The translations under genes and the position numbers were made by a program. From Shinisaurus crocodilurus (lineage: Eukaryota > Chordata > Lepidosauria > Squamata > Shinisauridae): DNA of 64,000 nucleotides. Under the pieces are notes generated by a model. The model did not search any database. It was not told the DNA's origin and was given only the letters and a program-made list of their open reading frames with translations. This document shows positions 1 through 9,371 of the stretch, piece after piece (position 1 is the stretch's first letter; every line of letters begins with the position of its first letter). The DNA lies in NCBI GenBank assembly GCA_021292165.1, contig CM037877.1:298856726-298920725 (forward strand). Direction: 5' to 3'.

Positions 1-407
1 GTGTCTGCAGAGTCATCGTTCAGACCTGGAAGTTGTGGACCACTGTTTTGTTTCATTTTCTAAAAGAGAGAATGCCTCTGAGCATATGCAAAGTGCATTT
101 CTCTCATGAATGCTTTCCCTCATCCAGGATTAGGGGACTGAAGACATTGAGCCCTGGGGATGCTACATAATGGAAGGAGATGGGTTTCATCTGCTTTTGG
201 GGGGCGGATAGGGGAGAAACAGCAGGCCCCATTTTTTTTTAAAAAAAAGCATAATTTGCTCCAGAAAGCTGCCCTAGCTATATCGGGGTCCAGTCCTCAC
301 AATTATTAATACTGGGACAGTATTATTAATTCTAATGGCAGAGTGGCAAACCGTCTGCATCTTTCTGTCTGTCTCTCGCAATAACCCCTTTACTGTTTTT
401 CTTACAG

Positions 408-428
408 CGCTGTGCCCTCCTGCTTGCC
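408..428 (+). CDS. TMEM95: TMEM95 21-nt microexon (LCPPAC)
   Basis: A pyrimidine-rich tract and cttacag precede the exon, and a full gtaagt donor follows at 429. It reads L-C-P-P-A-C, with two bases of a split codon before and one after. It joins the next exon in phase 1, creating a Q codon. The LCPPAC motif matches human TMEM95 just before the NCSTC block. Confidence 0.75.
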
Positions 429-3336
429 GTAAGTTCTGGGGAAGGGGACGGGACCCCAGAAGGAGCAATATTATGAGTCTCACCCAGTATTTTGCTCCCT
501 CCTAGATCACTCCCTTAAACCCGCGCCGATTATCTGGGGAGTTGCTACAGCAGCCCGGCCACGCACAGAAAGGAGCAGGCCCTGGCAAGATTAGTTTAAC
601 CTTAAGGCATTAGACCAGGGGTCCTCAAACTTTTTAAACAGGGGGCCAATTCATTGTCCCTCAGACTGTTGGGGGGCCAGACTATAGTTTGAAAAAAATA
701 TGAACGAATGGATCAAGTAAAAAAAAAGGACCCGGGTCCTTTTTTTTTACTTGATAGGCATGGATTTCCCCCCCCCCTTAAATGGAAAGTTATTTTATTT
801 ATTTATTTCATTTTTATACCGCCCAATAGCCAAAGCTCTCTGGGCGGTTTACAGCAATTAACAAGACAGTCCCTGCCCGCAGGCTTACAATCTAAAAAGA
901 CACGACACACAAGGAAAAAGGAATGGGGAGGGAAGAAGGGGGAATATTAATTACTACTCCTGGCATTAATGAATACTCCGATCGGCCGCTGGGCCAGATA
1001 AAAAGGCAAGGCGGGCCGGATGTGGCCCGTGGGCCTTAGTTTGAAGACCCCTGCATTAGACAGAAAACAGGCCTACAACTCCCAGCATGCCCCAGCCAGT
1101 AGCTGCATTACTGTCAGGGTTTCCCCTCCCCCCCCCAACCCTGCTTTTTATAACATCTTGTCTGATGAGGACATCTGGACATCTCGAAAGCTTGCATATC
1201 TTTCGGTGATCTTTTGGTTGGCATGACAGAGCTATTGCACCAAGCGGGATTTCCGAGTGCTGCCGCCAGAGGGTGGCTTCAGAAGGGTGTTGGGCCAATT
1301 CATGGAGGAGACGGCTGCCGGCGGCTACTAGTCCCGTTGGCTATGGATCTCCCTCCTGAGCCCCACGGAAGGGTGCCGTCGCGCTCCCGCCCTGCTTGTG
1401 GGCTTCCCTTGGGGGCACCTGCTTGACCGCTGTGGGCCAGCCGGGGCCACGCCTTCCTCCATCACACGGGGAGGTGGGCCCCCTCCGGGCCTCCTTGGCG
1501 GGCCCCCTCCAGACCAGGACCCCCTTCTCCGTCCCCATTTCCAGAGGGAGCCGCCTCGGCCTTCAACTGCTCCACCTGCCGACGGGTGGACGTGCCCTGC
1601 TGGGACCTGAAGACCTGCTACCCAGGTGAGGGGCTGGCGTGCGCAACGCCACCGACTCCGACACGCCGCGGCGAGCACCTCTTCCCAGAGGCCCTCCTGG
1701 GCTGCTTCCGCTCTGCCGGCTGTTCCCGCTCCCTCCTCTGCCTGCCCTTGGCCTGGTCCCCCCCTCCAGCATCTGGCTGTTCCCGTTCGCCTCCCTGCCT
1801 GGCTCGGCCGTCCCGACTCCCTCCCTCTGCTCCTCTCTCAAGGTCTGGGCGCCTCTGCGTGCCCTCATTACTGGCTGTTATCGTTTCCCTCCCTCCTCTC
1901 TGGGGACACCTCCCTCCCCTTCCTCCCCCCCTTAGCCACTGAAGGCTGAGCTGTTGCTGTCTCTGCGCCAGAATCTGCCCTCTCCGATAAGCTCCCCAAC
2001 ACTGCTACCCCGACACCGGCTCTTCCTTTCCGTATCCCACCGCTGCCCCCCAGACGCACCTGGGCTCTTCCAGGAGCCCCGCTTTCCTTTCCCGCCCGCC
2101 TCTCACGCCCTTTCCTCTCGCTCCACAGAGGGCAGCGGCCTGCAGAAAGCCGTCAGGCTGCTGAGCTCCATCTCTGGTTCCTGCCTGTTCCTGGGACTGG
2201 TGTCCTGTGCCCTGGAGTAAGTGACGTTCGCTGGGGAGAGCGTGGGGTGGGCGGCGGTCGTGCTGGGAACGCAGGCGTGAGAAGAAGGGGAAACTGAACG
2301 GGGAGTGGGTGGGCAAAGTGGGAGGATTTGGGGAGACAGGCTGGATGAGGGATTATCGTCCCGGTGTGTTTACTGAGAACCGGGCATCAGTTAATATAGA
2401 TTTCATAAGATCATAGAGTTGGAACGGGCCTACAAGGCCATCAAGTCCAACCCCCTGCTCAATGCAGGAAACTAGAGGAGGGGGTCTCCCATCCAAGTAA
2501 CAACCAGGCCTGACCCTGCTTAGCTTTCCACGCTCAGGCAAGCTGAGCCAGCGCGAGCCACAGGCCTGTTGTTGGCATGTCATTTCAAACATATTTATTT
2601 ATTTGCTGCAAGCATTTTTATCCCCCTCCCCAGCCAAAAAGGCTCCCCCAGTGGCTTACATACAGTCAGTGAAAACAAGACCGTCCCTGCCCACAGGCTT
2701 ACAATCTAAAAAAGATACCACACAAAAGGAAGAAGGGATGGGGAGGGAAGAGGGGGGGGAAAGCAAGTGGTCTTTCGGCAGGGCTGGCGGAATGTCCCTG
2801 TTGCCCATCTCATCTCCCACATCGAGCTGGCTCAGCTTGTCTGAGCGTGGAAAGCTAAGCAGGGTCAGGCCACGTTATTACTTGGAGGGGAGACCCCTCC
2901 TCTAGTTTCCTGCACTGACTGAGCAGGGGGTTGGACTCGATGGCCTCGTAGGCCCCTTCCAACTCTGTGATCCTATGTCCATTTTTGGTGCGGTGAAGCA
3001 ATCTCACGAATGTCATTGATTATGACTCACTTAGGTAGCGAGGAGGAGGAGGAGGAAGGAGAGCGCCATCAATGGTTAATAGTCAGGATGGCTATACAGG
3101 GAGCCACATTTGGTTTGTGGCAGGTCGTGATAAACTGGAGACACGCTTGAGTGTTCGCATGACCCTTTCATGCAACCAAAAGTGCCGGCCACTTGCATGC
3201 ACCGCGCAGGCATGCCGCATACTTCCGCCGTGAATCACTGCTGGAAAGGAGGTCGCGTAAACCGGTTCTACTGACAGCGAGCCTTTCCTTTTGTCCTTGC
3301 AGATTTCGGCTCCGTCCGGGGATTGGAACAGTGTAG
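408..3336 (+). CDS. TMEM95: TMEM95, 3' part of gene (four exons seen)
   Basis: In mammals TMEM95 is a sperm membrane protein needed for sperm-egg fusion. Only its C-terminal half is here; earlier exons lie before the window or were not recognised in bases 1-407. Proposed exons are 408-428, 1545-1625, 2129-2216 and 3303-3336, all with AG/GT borders and phases that join in frame. They encode in turn an LCPPAC motif, an FNCSTCRR...CYPG cysteine-rich stretch, one transmembrane helix and a ten-residue tail ending at TAG 3334-3336. The human protein, as I recall it, has the same order (LCPPAC, NCSTC, helix, short tail). TNK1 follows on the same strand, as in mammals. The first and last exons are small and rest on splice consensus plus that similarity. 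Confidence 0.82.
616..1053. mobile_element. hAT-type non-autonomous element in a TMEM95 intron, 8-bp TSD CATTAGAC
   Basis: The ends are CAGGGGTCCTCAAACTT and, inverted, AGTTTGAAGACCCCTG. A perfect 8-bp duplication CATTAGAC flanks it (608-615 and 1054-1061). The middle contains a perfect 44-bp palindrome at 712-755 and a common lizard repeat tail at about 784-950. The terminal CAGGG and 8-bp TSD are typical of hAT transposons. Confidence 0.85.
784..950. repeat. Interspersed repeat with (TTTA)n start and CCGCCC...GGGCGGTTTACA core
   Basis: A (TTTA)n run leads into a block reading ataccgcccaatagccaaag, then gggcggtttacag, then a purine-rich tail. Similar blocks occur at 2590-2760, 12044-12130 and 24640-24830. 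It looks like the 3' end of a LINE or SINE, but the family is not resolved. Confidence 0.55.
1545..1625 (+). CDS. TMEM95: TMEM95 cysteine-rich exon
   Basis: The acceptor is ttccag and the donor is CAG|gtgag at 1626. The exon reads QGAASAFNCSTCRR and then a segment with VPCW and CYP, ending in a split G/E codon. The spacing of cysteines and tryptophan follows the human protein. The 1.1-kb intron upstream holds a hAT element with its flanks. Confidence 0.88.
2129..2216 (+). CDS. TMEM95: TMEM95 transmembrane exon
   Basis: The acceptor is ctccacag. The exon encodes EGSGLQK followed by a hydrophobic helix (VRLLSSISGSCLFLGLVSC) and ALE. A perfect GTAAGT donor begins at 2217. Reading through the donor would give a stop at 2218-2220, so unspliced mRNA would end at ...CALE. 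Splicing to 3303 is favoured because mammalian TMEM95 continues past this E. Confidence 0.87.
2398..2573 (-). mobile_element. 5S-rRNA-derived SINE with CR1-like tail (minus copy)
   Basis: On the minus strand it reads GAAAGCTAAGCAGGGTCAGG, then TACTTGGATGGGAGACC, which are the 5S rRNA internal promoter blocks, then GAGCAGGGGGTTGGACT and a tail ending in CTATGATCTT. The tail matches the CR1 3' end seen at 16.6 kb and 33.1 kb. Confidence 0.7.
2829..2983 (+). mobile_element. 5S-rRNA-derived SINE with CR1-like tail
   Basis: This plus-strand copy has the 5S-like block (gaaagctaagcagggtcagg, ttacttggaggggagaccc) followed by the CR1-like tail gttggactcgatggcctcg and the end gtgatcctatg. It faces the minus copy 250 bp upstream. 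Confidence 0.7.
3303..3336 (+). CDS. TMEM95: TMEM95 terminal exon (short cytoplasmic tail)
   Basis: A strong polypyrimidine tract ending in ttgcag precedes it. In the phase left by the previous exon it reads E-FRLRPGIGTV-stop. Human TMEM95 also ends about ten residues after the helix. The residues themselves are not conserved, so phase, splice site and length are the support. Confidence 0.55.
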
Positions 3337-3540
3337 GGAGGCGGGGGAGAAGCACGGACCAGGAGATCCCTCAGAGTTTCTTCCTCCTTTGGTCGCAAGG
3401 GCTGGGAATTTACGAGAGTGAAAATATGTGAAGCATGGGCGTGCCAGAGTTTGGCTGGCTGCAGAAGGCGTCCCACGGGCAAGGAATGTTCAGAACCATG
3501 TGTGCGAGAGGCCCTGACTGTGTTGGTGCCCAAGGAGCCT

Positions 3541-3588
3541 GTGTGTGTGTGTGTGTGTGCGTGTGTGTGTGTGCGTGTGTGTGTGTAT
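3541..3588. repeat. (GT)n microsatellite
   Basis: About 48 bp of GT repeats with three GC interruptions, about 200 bp after the proposed TMEM95 stop. Confidence 0.9.
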
Positions 3589-4163
3589 AAAATAAGTGCA
3601 AATGGGGGGGAAAGGTGCAAATCTCCACATGGAATATCTGAGCAAATGCACGTTTGTGAACGTGCAAAGTGCATGTGCGTATGAGCATGTGCCGGGGGGT
3701 TGCGCACATAAGCTTAGACCCGTGAATGTGTCGAGTGCCTGACGACGGACCTTTATCGACAGCCTTGTTCAAGATGGTGCTTTGCGGCCCATCCGGGCCG
3801 AAGGCGCCGGCGCCGCTGTGTGTATCCAGCTGACACCCTGAGGAGTTTCGCATGGGAGTGCGACGAACTCACACCTGGGCTTGTGCAAAGATGTGTTGCG
3901 TATCAGCGAGCGCGCACAAAGCATGGCCGTAACTGCGAGACGGAGCGTAACAGAACAAGTTACAGCTTGTTAGCGTTGCCTCAGCCAATTAAACAGTCGA
4001 TTTACTACGTAATTGTGAAACCTCGGCGGTTGCTCGTTCTCAAATGAAGTGTCCACGGGCCAGTTCGTTTTCTTTACACCTTTTGGGGAATGCATACCTC
4101 TCCCCACTCCCACCCCCACCCCCAACGGTGTTCTTGCCATATGCAACCTGGCGCACTCCAGGC

Positions 4164-4949
4164 GTGTTGGACTGCAATGCCCATCGTCCCCAGCCAGCGT
4201 GGAATGATGGGAGTTGTGGTCCGACACATCCGGAGGGAGCCAGGCTGGGGAAGGCTGTGCTAGAGGTAAGGTGCAGCTTATTCTCCCAAGAAGTGCGTTG
4301 GACTGCAATGCCCATCGTCCCCAGCCAGCGTGGAATGATGGGAGTTGTGGTCCGACACATCTGGAGGGAGCCAGGCTGGGGAAGGCTGTGCTAGAGGTAA
4401 GGTGCAGCTTATTCTCCCAAGAAGTGTGTTGGACTGCAATGCCCATCGTCCCCAGCCAGCGTGGAATGATGGGAGTTGTGGTCCAACACATCTGGAGGGA
4501 GCCAGGCTGGGGAAGGCTGTGCTAGAGGTAAGGTGCAGCTTATTCTCCCAAGAAGTGCGTTGGACTGCAATGCCCATCGTCCCCAGCCAGCGTGGAATGA
4601 TGGGAGTTGTGGTCCGACACATCTGGAGGGAGCCAGGCTGGGGAAGGCTGTGCTAGAGGTAAGGTGCAGCTTATTCTCCCAAGAAGTGTGTTGGACTGCA
4701 ATGCCCATCGTCCCCAGCCAGCGTGGAATGATGGGAGTTGTGGTCCGACACATCTGGAGGGAGCCAGGCTGGGGAAGGCCGTGCTAGAGGTAAGGTGCAG
4801 CTTATTCTCCCAAGAAGTGTGTTGGACTGCAATGCCCATCGTCCCCAGCCAGCGTGGAATGATGGGAGTTGTGGTCCGACACATCTGGAGGGAGCCAGGC
4901 TGGGGAAGGCTGTGCTAGAGGTAAGGTGCAGCTTATTCTCCCAAGAAGT
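4164..4949. repeat. 131-bp tandem satellite, six copies, built on a hAT foldback
   Basis: The six units begin near 4164, 4295, 4426, 4557, 4688 and 4819, with an exact 131-bp period. Each contains one foldback core (TTGGACTGCAATGCCCATCG...GATGGGAGTTGTGGTCC...GGGAAGGCTG) plus about 40 bp of other sequence containing gaggtaaggtgcag. Units differ at only a few bases. The many overlapping frames seen here on both strands are by-products of this array. Confidence 0.95.
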
Positions 4950-5569
4950 GTGTGTCTGTGTGTGTGTGGAAGGGGTGGGGGAATACCTTGGGGCTTTTAA
5001 TATAAGCCAGGATTTGGCCCCAGGACCTGTTTTATATGCCAGAGCTCAGTTCTGAATGGATGAGCTTTCCCTCACGGGGGGGGGGGCAGCCATGTCAGTC
5101 TGTTGCAGCACAACCAAGGAAGAGCCCGGTGCTACCTTCAGGACCACCACATCCATTCCAGCACAAGCATTTCTGGACTCCGGCACATTTCACCAGATGC
5201 ACAAAAAACCACAACCGGGCCCTGCGTAGGATGGATTCAGGCCCTGCTCGTTCAAAGCAGAAGGGGTCTCCTCCGAGGTTGTGTTGCGTGCCTTGGTGCC
5301 TCTTCTCATCTTGGCAATTGACTGGCGGGGGTGGGTGGGGGGGAGATGCTCCAAAATCTCCCACAGGCTCCATGGGAAAAGCACAGGTGGATGCCTTTAA
5401 TTAAGAAGAGCTCTATTTTTAATCTGCAATCAGAGCCTTTATTAGCTAATCATGCTGATGAAGCAAGGGAGGCTTAGAGGTTCTCAGACTCCGCCACGTG
5501 GGCTGGTGTTCCTGAGAGGTGCTTTGCTTTGGTCGTGCGGGAGTGCGCACCCCGAAGGAGTGTGGCAAG

Positions 5570-5732
5570 CAGGGCCGGTGCTCCCATTAGGCCAACTAGG
5601 CGGCTGCCTAGGGCACCGAGCTAAAAGGGGCGCCAGCAGCATAGGGCTGGAGGGAGGGAGGGCTCAAGTAGGAGGGGGGGCGCTAAATATCTGATCTTGC
5701 CTAGGGCACCAAACTGCCTTGCACCAGCCCTG
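5570..5732. mobile_element. hAT-type MITE, 8-bp TSD GTGGCAAG
   Basis: The ends are CAGGGCCGGTGCTCCC and GCACCAGCCCTG. The perfect 8-bp duplication GTGGCAAG lies at 5562-5569 and 5733-5740. It is 163 bp long and has no coding capacity. The TSD fits the nTnnnnAn pattern described for the Ac group of hAT elements. Confidence 0.85.
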
Positions 5733-6130
5733 GTGGCAAGAGCTCTTCTGCAAAAGGCCACAAGGTGGCGCCCTTGAGGGGCCCCACCCCTTCCTCTTTC
5801 CCCCGAGCCACCCTTGTAGGCTTGCCCTGCGGCATGCTGGGATGCTCTGGCCCTTCAACCTCGGGCCCCTCACCCCCCACAAAGCGCTTCTGAAGCATTC
5901 GCACCCGCCTCCCCGCACTTCACGTGATGAAAGTTTGCTTTCAAGCTCTTTCTTCTAGAGGTGTCTAATGCAAAACTCTGGATGGAACTGGCATGCTTGG
6001 ATGTTGACTGCCGGTTGCACCTTTTAAGAACTAATGCAAAATTACCAAGGTAGTGAAAATTCCCATATATGTAATGCAATCTGAACAAATTTTGCATCGT
6101 TGTATTTTGTGTTCTGGTGCTTTTCCTGTG

Positions 6131-6205
6131 CCATTCAGGGGAATGGCGTTCCCCTGAATGGCTCGGGGAACGCCATTCAGCGTTCCCCGAGCGCTGAATG
6201 GGGAA
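6131..6205. other. Cluster of overlapping perfect hairpins
   Basis: The segment 6131-6161 is a 13-bp perfect stem around a 5-base loop (ccattcaggggaa / ttcccctgaatgg). It is followed directly by ctcggggaacg / cgttccccgag around an 8-base loop. A third pairing (ccattcagcg / cgctgaatgg) competes with the second. Confidence 0.85.
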
Positions 6206-6959
6206 CCTGAGGATGAACTGTCTGGTCACTGGAAGTCTTATTCCATCACTGCTCTATGGCTTCTGAGATCCCACATGCTTTCTTAGCATATCTTTTTGAC
6301 CATAAGGACTAGCCACTTAGGTTTTTGTTTGTTTTTTAATTCAAAAAGTGAGATTACTCAGGACGCTGAATCCCATATGCCTGTCCTGGCATACACGGGA
6401 TATTGAGTTATTATTTTAAAGTTATTTAGAACTCTTGTGTTGGGGTGGGGGAACAAAACAACCTTGGTATTCAGATTACAAGAAAGGCTTGCTTAATTTC
6501 TAAAACAGGTTCAGGGGCAGGTCTTGAGCCTTCCTGACCATGGCACTCTATGGACTAGTAAAGCTTCCTCATAATCCCAGAAGGCCTCACCGGGACATGG
6601 CCTGTGTGACCATGAGCATGCACAGAGTTCCTTTCTCCACTACCAGAAAAACAAAAACAAAACGCAGGCAGCACTTCGCAGTCTTCCCGGAACATTTGAG
6701 CCCCAGTACCTCTCTGGGGAGAAATGAATGACCTGATGATGATAAGACCTAGCTAGCCCCTTGTCTTCCATCCCAGGATCGTAATTCATGCCTGGCCTGG
6801 TGGGAAGAAACGCCCTTGGTCCCCGGGCCTTGGGGATGTTAATGCAGCGCCGCCCGGGGAGGGAGGCCAACCCGCTGCTCCGTCCCCTTCTACCTGGCCC
6901 GCCCAGGTGAGCTGTTGGGAGGGAGGAGGAGCCTTCGGCACCCACCAGGCCCTGGCTGC

Positions 6960-7050
6960 CAGTCCAGGGCCAGGGAGAGAGGAAACCGGAGAGAAGAAAG
7001 ATCCACTTCTACAACACAGAGAGAAGACCTACACAGGTTCCTTTGCACAG
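6960..7050 (+). other. Possible non-coding first exon of TNK1 (weak)
   Basis: A CpG-containing stretch (6830-7050) with few recognisable repeats ends at a good donor, cacag|gtgagtg at 7051. It lies upstream of TNK1 on the same strand. TNK1 needs at least one 5' exon, because its first coding exon begins with an acceptor at 14117. No transcript evidence is available, so this is only a candidate. Confidence 0.2.
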
Positions 7051-7134
7051 GTGAGTGACAAAGGAGCGAGGGATAGTGGAGACTCCCCCATAAAGACCAT
7101 CCTCACAAGAAAAGCCCTTCTTCTGTCTGTTTCC

Positions 7135-7500
7135 CTTATGCTTGCTTGCTTGCTTGCTTTCTCTCTCTCTCTCTGCCTTTCTTTCTTTGTTTGTTTTACC
7201 TTGTTTGTTCATTTTCTCCCTCCAGTCCGTTCTTTATCTGCCACTTTCTCCCTTCCTGTTTTCTTTTGTTCTCCCCCACACACACTTCTTTTTGTGTCTC
7301 TTATTTCCTCTCTGGGGCGTGTTTTGTTACTTATTTCCTCTCTGGGGCGTCCCTTTGCTTTTCCTGCAACAGTAACTTCTCCCCCCACAAAACACACACA
7401 CCCGTTTTATGATAAGCACCACTTCCCTCCCACCTCAGTCTCTCTCACCTTCTCTTCCGTGGACAGCTTTCTTTCTTTTCTTTTTTTTTTCATGCAGGAA
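7135..7500. repeat. Pyrimidine-rich low-complexity tract
   Basis: The plus strand is mostly CTTG, CTTT, TTTG and CT repeats, with a 21-bp direct duplication of ttacttatttcctctctggg-type sequence near 7300-7345. I see no gene in it. Its open frames are hydrophobic by composition only. Confidence 0.75.
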
Positions 7501-8232
7501 ATTCTCCCCCAAGTTTCGCTCGCCCCATAAGTGACTTCCCTGGGGTTCATTAATCAGGAAAATTAATGTCTGGGCACTTCAGTCTTGATGCCGGAGAGAG
7601 ACGTCCTGGCATTTCCCCTTAAGGTCATTCCTCATCGTGACTCTCAGCCTTTGATTCATGCATCTGCTGCAGGCTGCAGGATCCCTTTTAAGTGTCATAT
7701 TAATGCTGCCGTCACCCACACCCAGCTTGAGCCATGAACACAAATCCCTTGAAAATGAAAACAATTCCTTATTCTGTCCAGCAGCCTGCTTCAATGTTTA
7801 CACTTATTGGTTGTTTGTTTCTCCAGCGATTTTACTTTCTGAGCTGCATTCTGTGGTGATGTTCACTAATGTTCCCATTTTACAGATGGGAAGAACTGAG
7901 GCAGACAGGCAGTGGCTTGCCCAAAGCAGGCCAAACTTGAGTCTAGAGCAGAGGTGGTGATTTGGACAGCCTGTCCTTTGAACCACGCTGCTTGCTTGGT
8001 GCTGTGCCAACACTTTTTTTGTTGTTGTTGCAGCGGGGGCAGCTGTGTTAGTCTGTTGCAGCAAAAACAACAAGGCGCCACAGGGCATTTTGCAGATTTT
8101 TTTGGGGTGTGTGTGTGTGTCTTTATTTCAAGATTATTGTATCTGAGACTATCAGCTGCAGAACAGGCCAAAATCCAACTCTTTCCATGACTGTACTTCA
8201 GTTGCGCAAAAAGCTGTGCCCAGCAAAGGATC

Positions 8233-8791
8233 TGGCGAGGGGTGTTGCTAGGTACCAAAAAGATCCGGGGCTCAGGCCCACAGGACAATAAATAAATAAA
8301 TGCAAAAATTTGCGTATGCTCTAAAGCAGTGTTCTCCAACCTTGGGTCCCCAGATGTTTTTGGCCTACAACTCCCAGCATGCCCCAGCCAGCTGCGCTGG
8401 CTGGGGCATGCTGGGAGTTGTAGGCCAAAAACATCTGGGGACCCAAGGTTGGAGATCCCTGCTCTAAAGTCTGTAAAGGACCCTCTCTCCCAAGGACACC
8501 CTTATTTGTAAAAATGGACGGAAGGACAGGGGAGAGGAGGGCATTTGATTTCAGGAAAAAAACTTAGGCAGAAAGATTGGGGGGGCAGCAGGAGGGGAAG
8601 CCCATGTGGGCCAAAAGCCAGCCTATCCAGGGGGATCAGATGCAAGGGGGATCAGGGCCCCGGGACCTTTATTTCAGCAAGTGCCCCTTGGCAGCAGGGT
8701 GGTGGGGCAGAGGGCCTCCCAGAGATTCGGGGCTGCAAATGAAGGATTCGGGGCTCCAGCCCTACTGGGCCGCCCCCTAACAACGCCTCTG
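8233..8791. mobile_element. hAT-like repeat (family G, copy 1), split by a foldback
   Basis: The ends resemble GAGGGGTGTTGCTAG and CTAACAACGCCTCTG. A second copy lies inverted at 21450-21919. This copy is interrupted at 8327-8461 by a family-A foldback; without that insertion the two copies align. Confidence 0.7.
8327..8461. mobile_element. hAT foldback, family A copy 1, TSD CTCTAAAG
   Basis: This 135-bp near-perfect hairpin starts CAGTGTTCTCCAACCTTGGG; its right end has decayed to GGAGATCCCTG. The 8-bp duplication CTCTAAAG lies at 8319-8326 and 8462-8469. The uninterrupted site survives in the paralogous repeat at about 21760. It encodes nothing; the recurring peptide [15 protein letters not shown] in this window comes from this sequence. 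Confidence 0.93.
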
Positions 8792-9236
8792 GATCCAGCT
8801 TTGGGCTGCCTGGGAGTATTGGGGGCCTTCTCTCTGGGAACGGGGTTTAGTGTGTGAGAACGGAGACGATTTTGTACGGAGTGGGGCGTCGTGTTAGGTG
8901 GGATATGAACTGCTCGTGTTTGGCATGGTTCACAGCCATCACCTCATTGCAATCTCTTTTAACAACCGTCTACTGGTGTGTGTGTCAATATTTATTATTG
9001 CCACGCTACAGATGGGAAACTGAGGCTTAGAGGGAGAGCGCGAGGGTTGCCTGAGGCCAACGGAGTTCACAGGAGAGGTGAGAGCCAGATCAGCTTCCTG
9101 GTTCACAGCCCAAACGCTTCGGCAATAGTCCAGCCGCCCCAGAGACAGTTCGCATGTTCTGGAATTTGTCCCAATTTTCACCCTGATTTTAGGCGTGCGG
9201 ATGTTAAGTCCAGAGTGTCTCTAGAGCAGCCTTCCC

Positions 9237-9363
9237 CAACCTGGCACCGTCCAGATGGGCTGGACTACAACCCCCATCAACCCCCAGCCAGCATGGCCAG
9301 CGGCTGGGAGTGATGGGAGTTGTAGTCCAACCCATCTGGACGGTGCCAGGTTGGGGAAGGCTG
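9237..9363. mobile_element. hAT foldback, family B
   Basis: This hairpin has ends CAGCCTTCCCCAACCTGG and CCAGGTTGGGGAAGGCTG. The arms carry GACTACAACCCCCATC and its inverse. Flanks are ctctagag and ctgtagca, a decayed TSD at best. Related copies, not listed separately, are at about 21110-21206, 38633-38740, 53360-53463 and the right edge (63925-64000, cut off). Confidence 0.8.
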
Positions 9364-9371
9364 CTGTAGCA

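Noticed and set aside
2217..2220. Stop codon of TMEM95 at the end of the helix exon
   Set aside because: Not fully excluded, but the overlapping GTAAGT donor, matching phase at 3303 and longer mammalian tail favour splicing.
3168..3853. Minus-strand frames with long HT repeats
   Set aside because: Translation of the (GT)n microsatellite and flank.
4040..5055. Overlapping frames of 103-173 codons on both strands
   Set aside because: They are six-frame readings of the 131-bp satellite; 131 is not a multiple of three, so each unit opens a new shifted copy of the same peptide.
6907..7530. 207-codon open frame
   Set aside because: It crosses a pyrimidine-rich simple-sequence tract; Ser/Leu/Phe runs reflect CT repeats.
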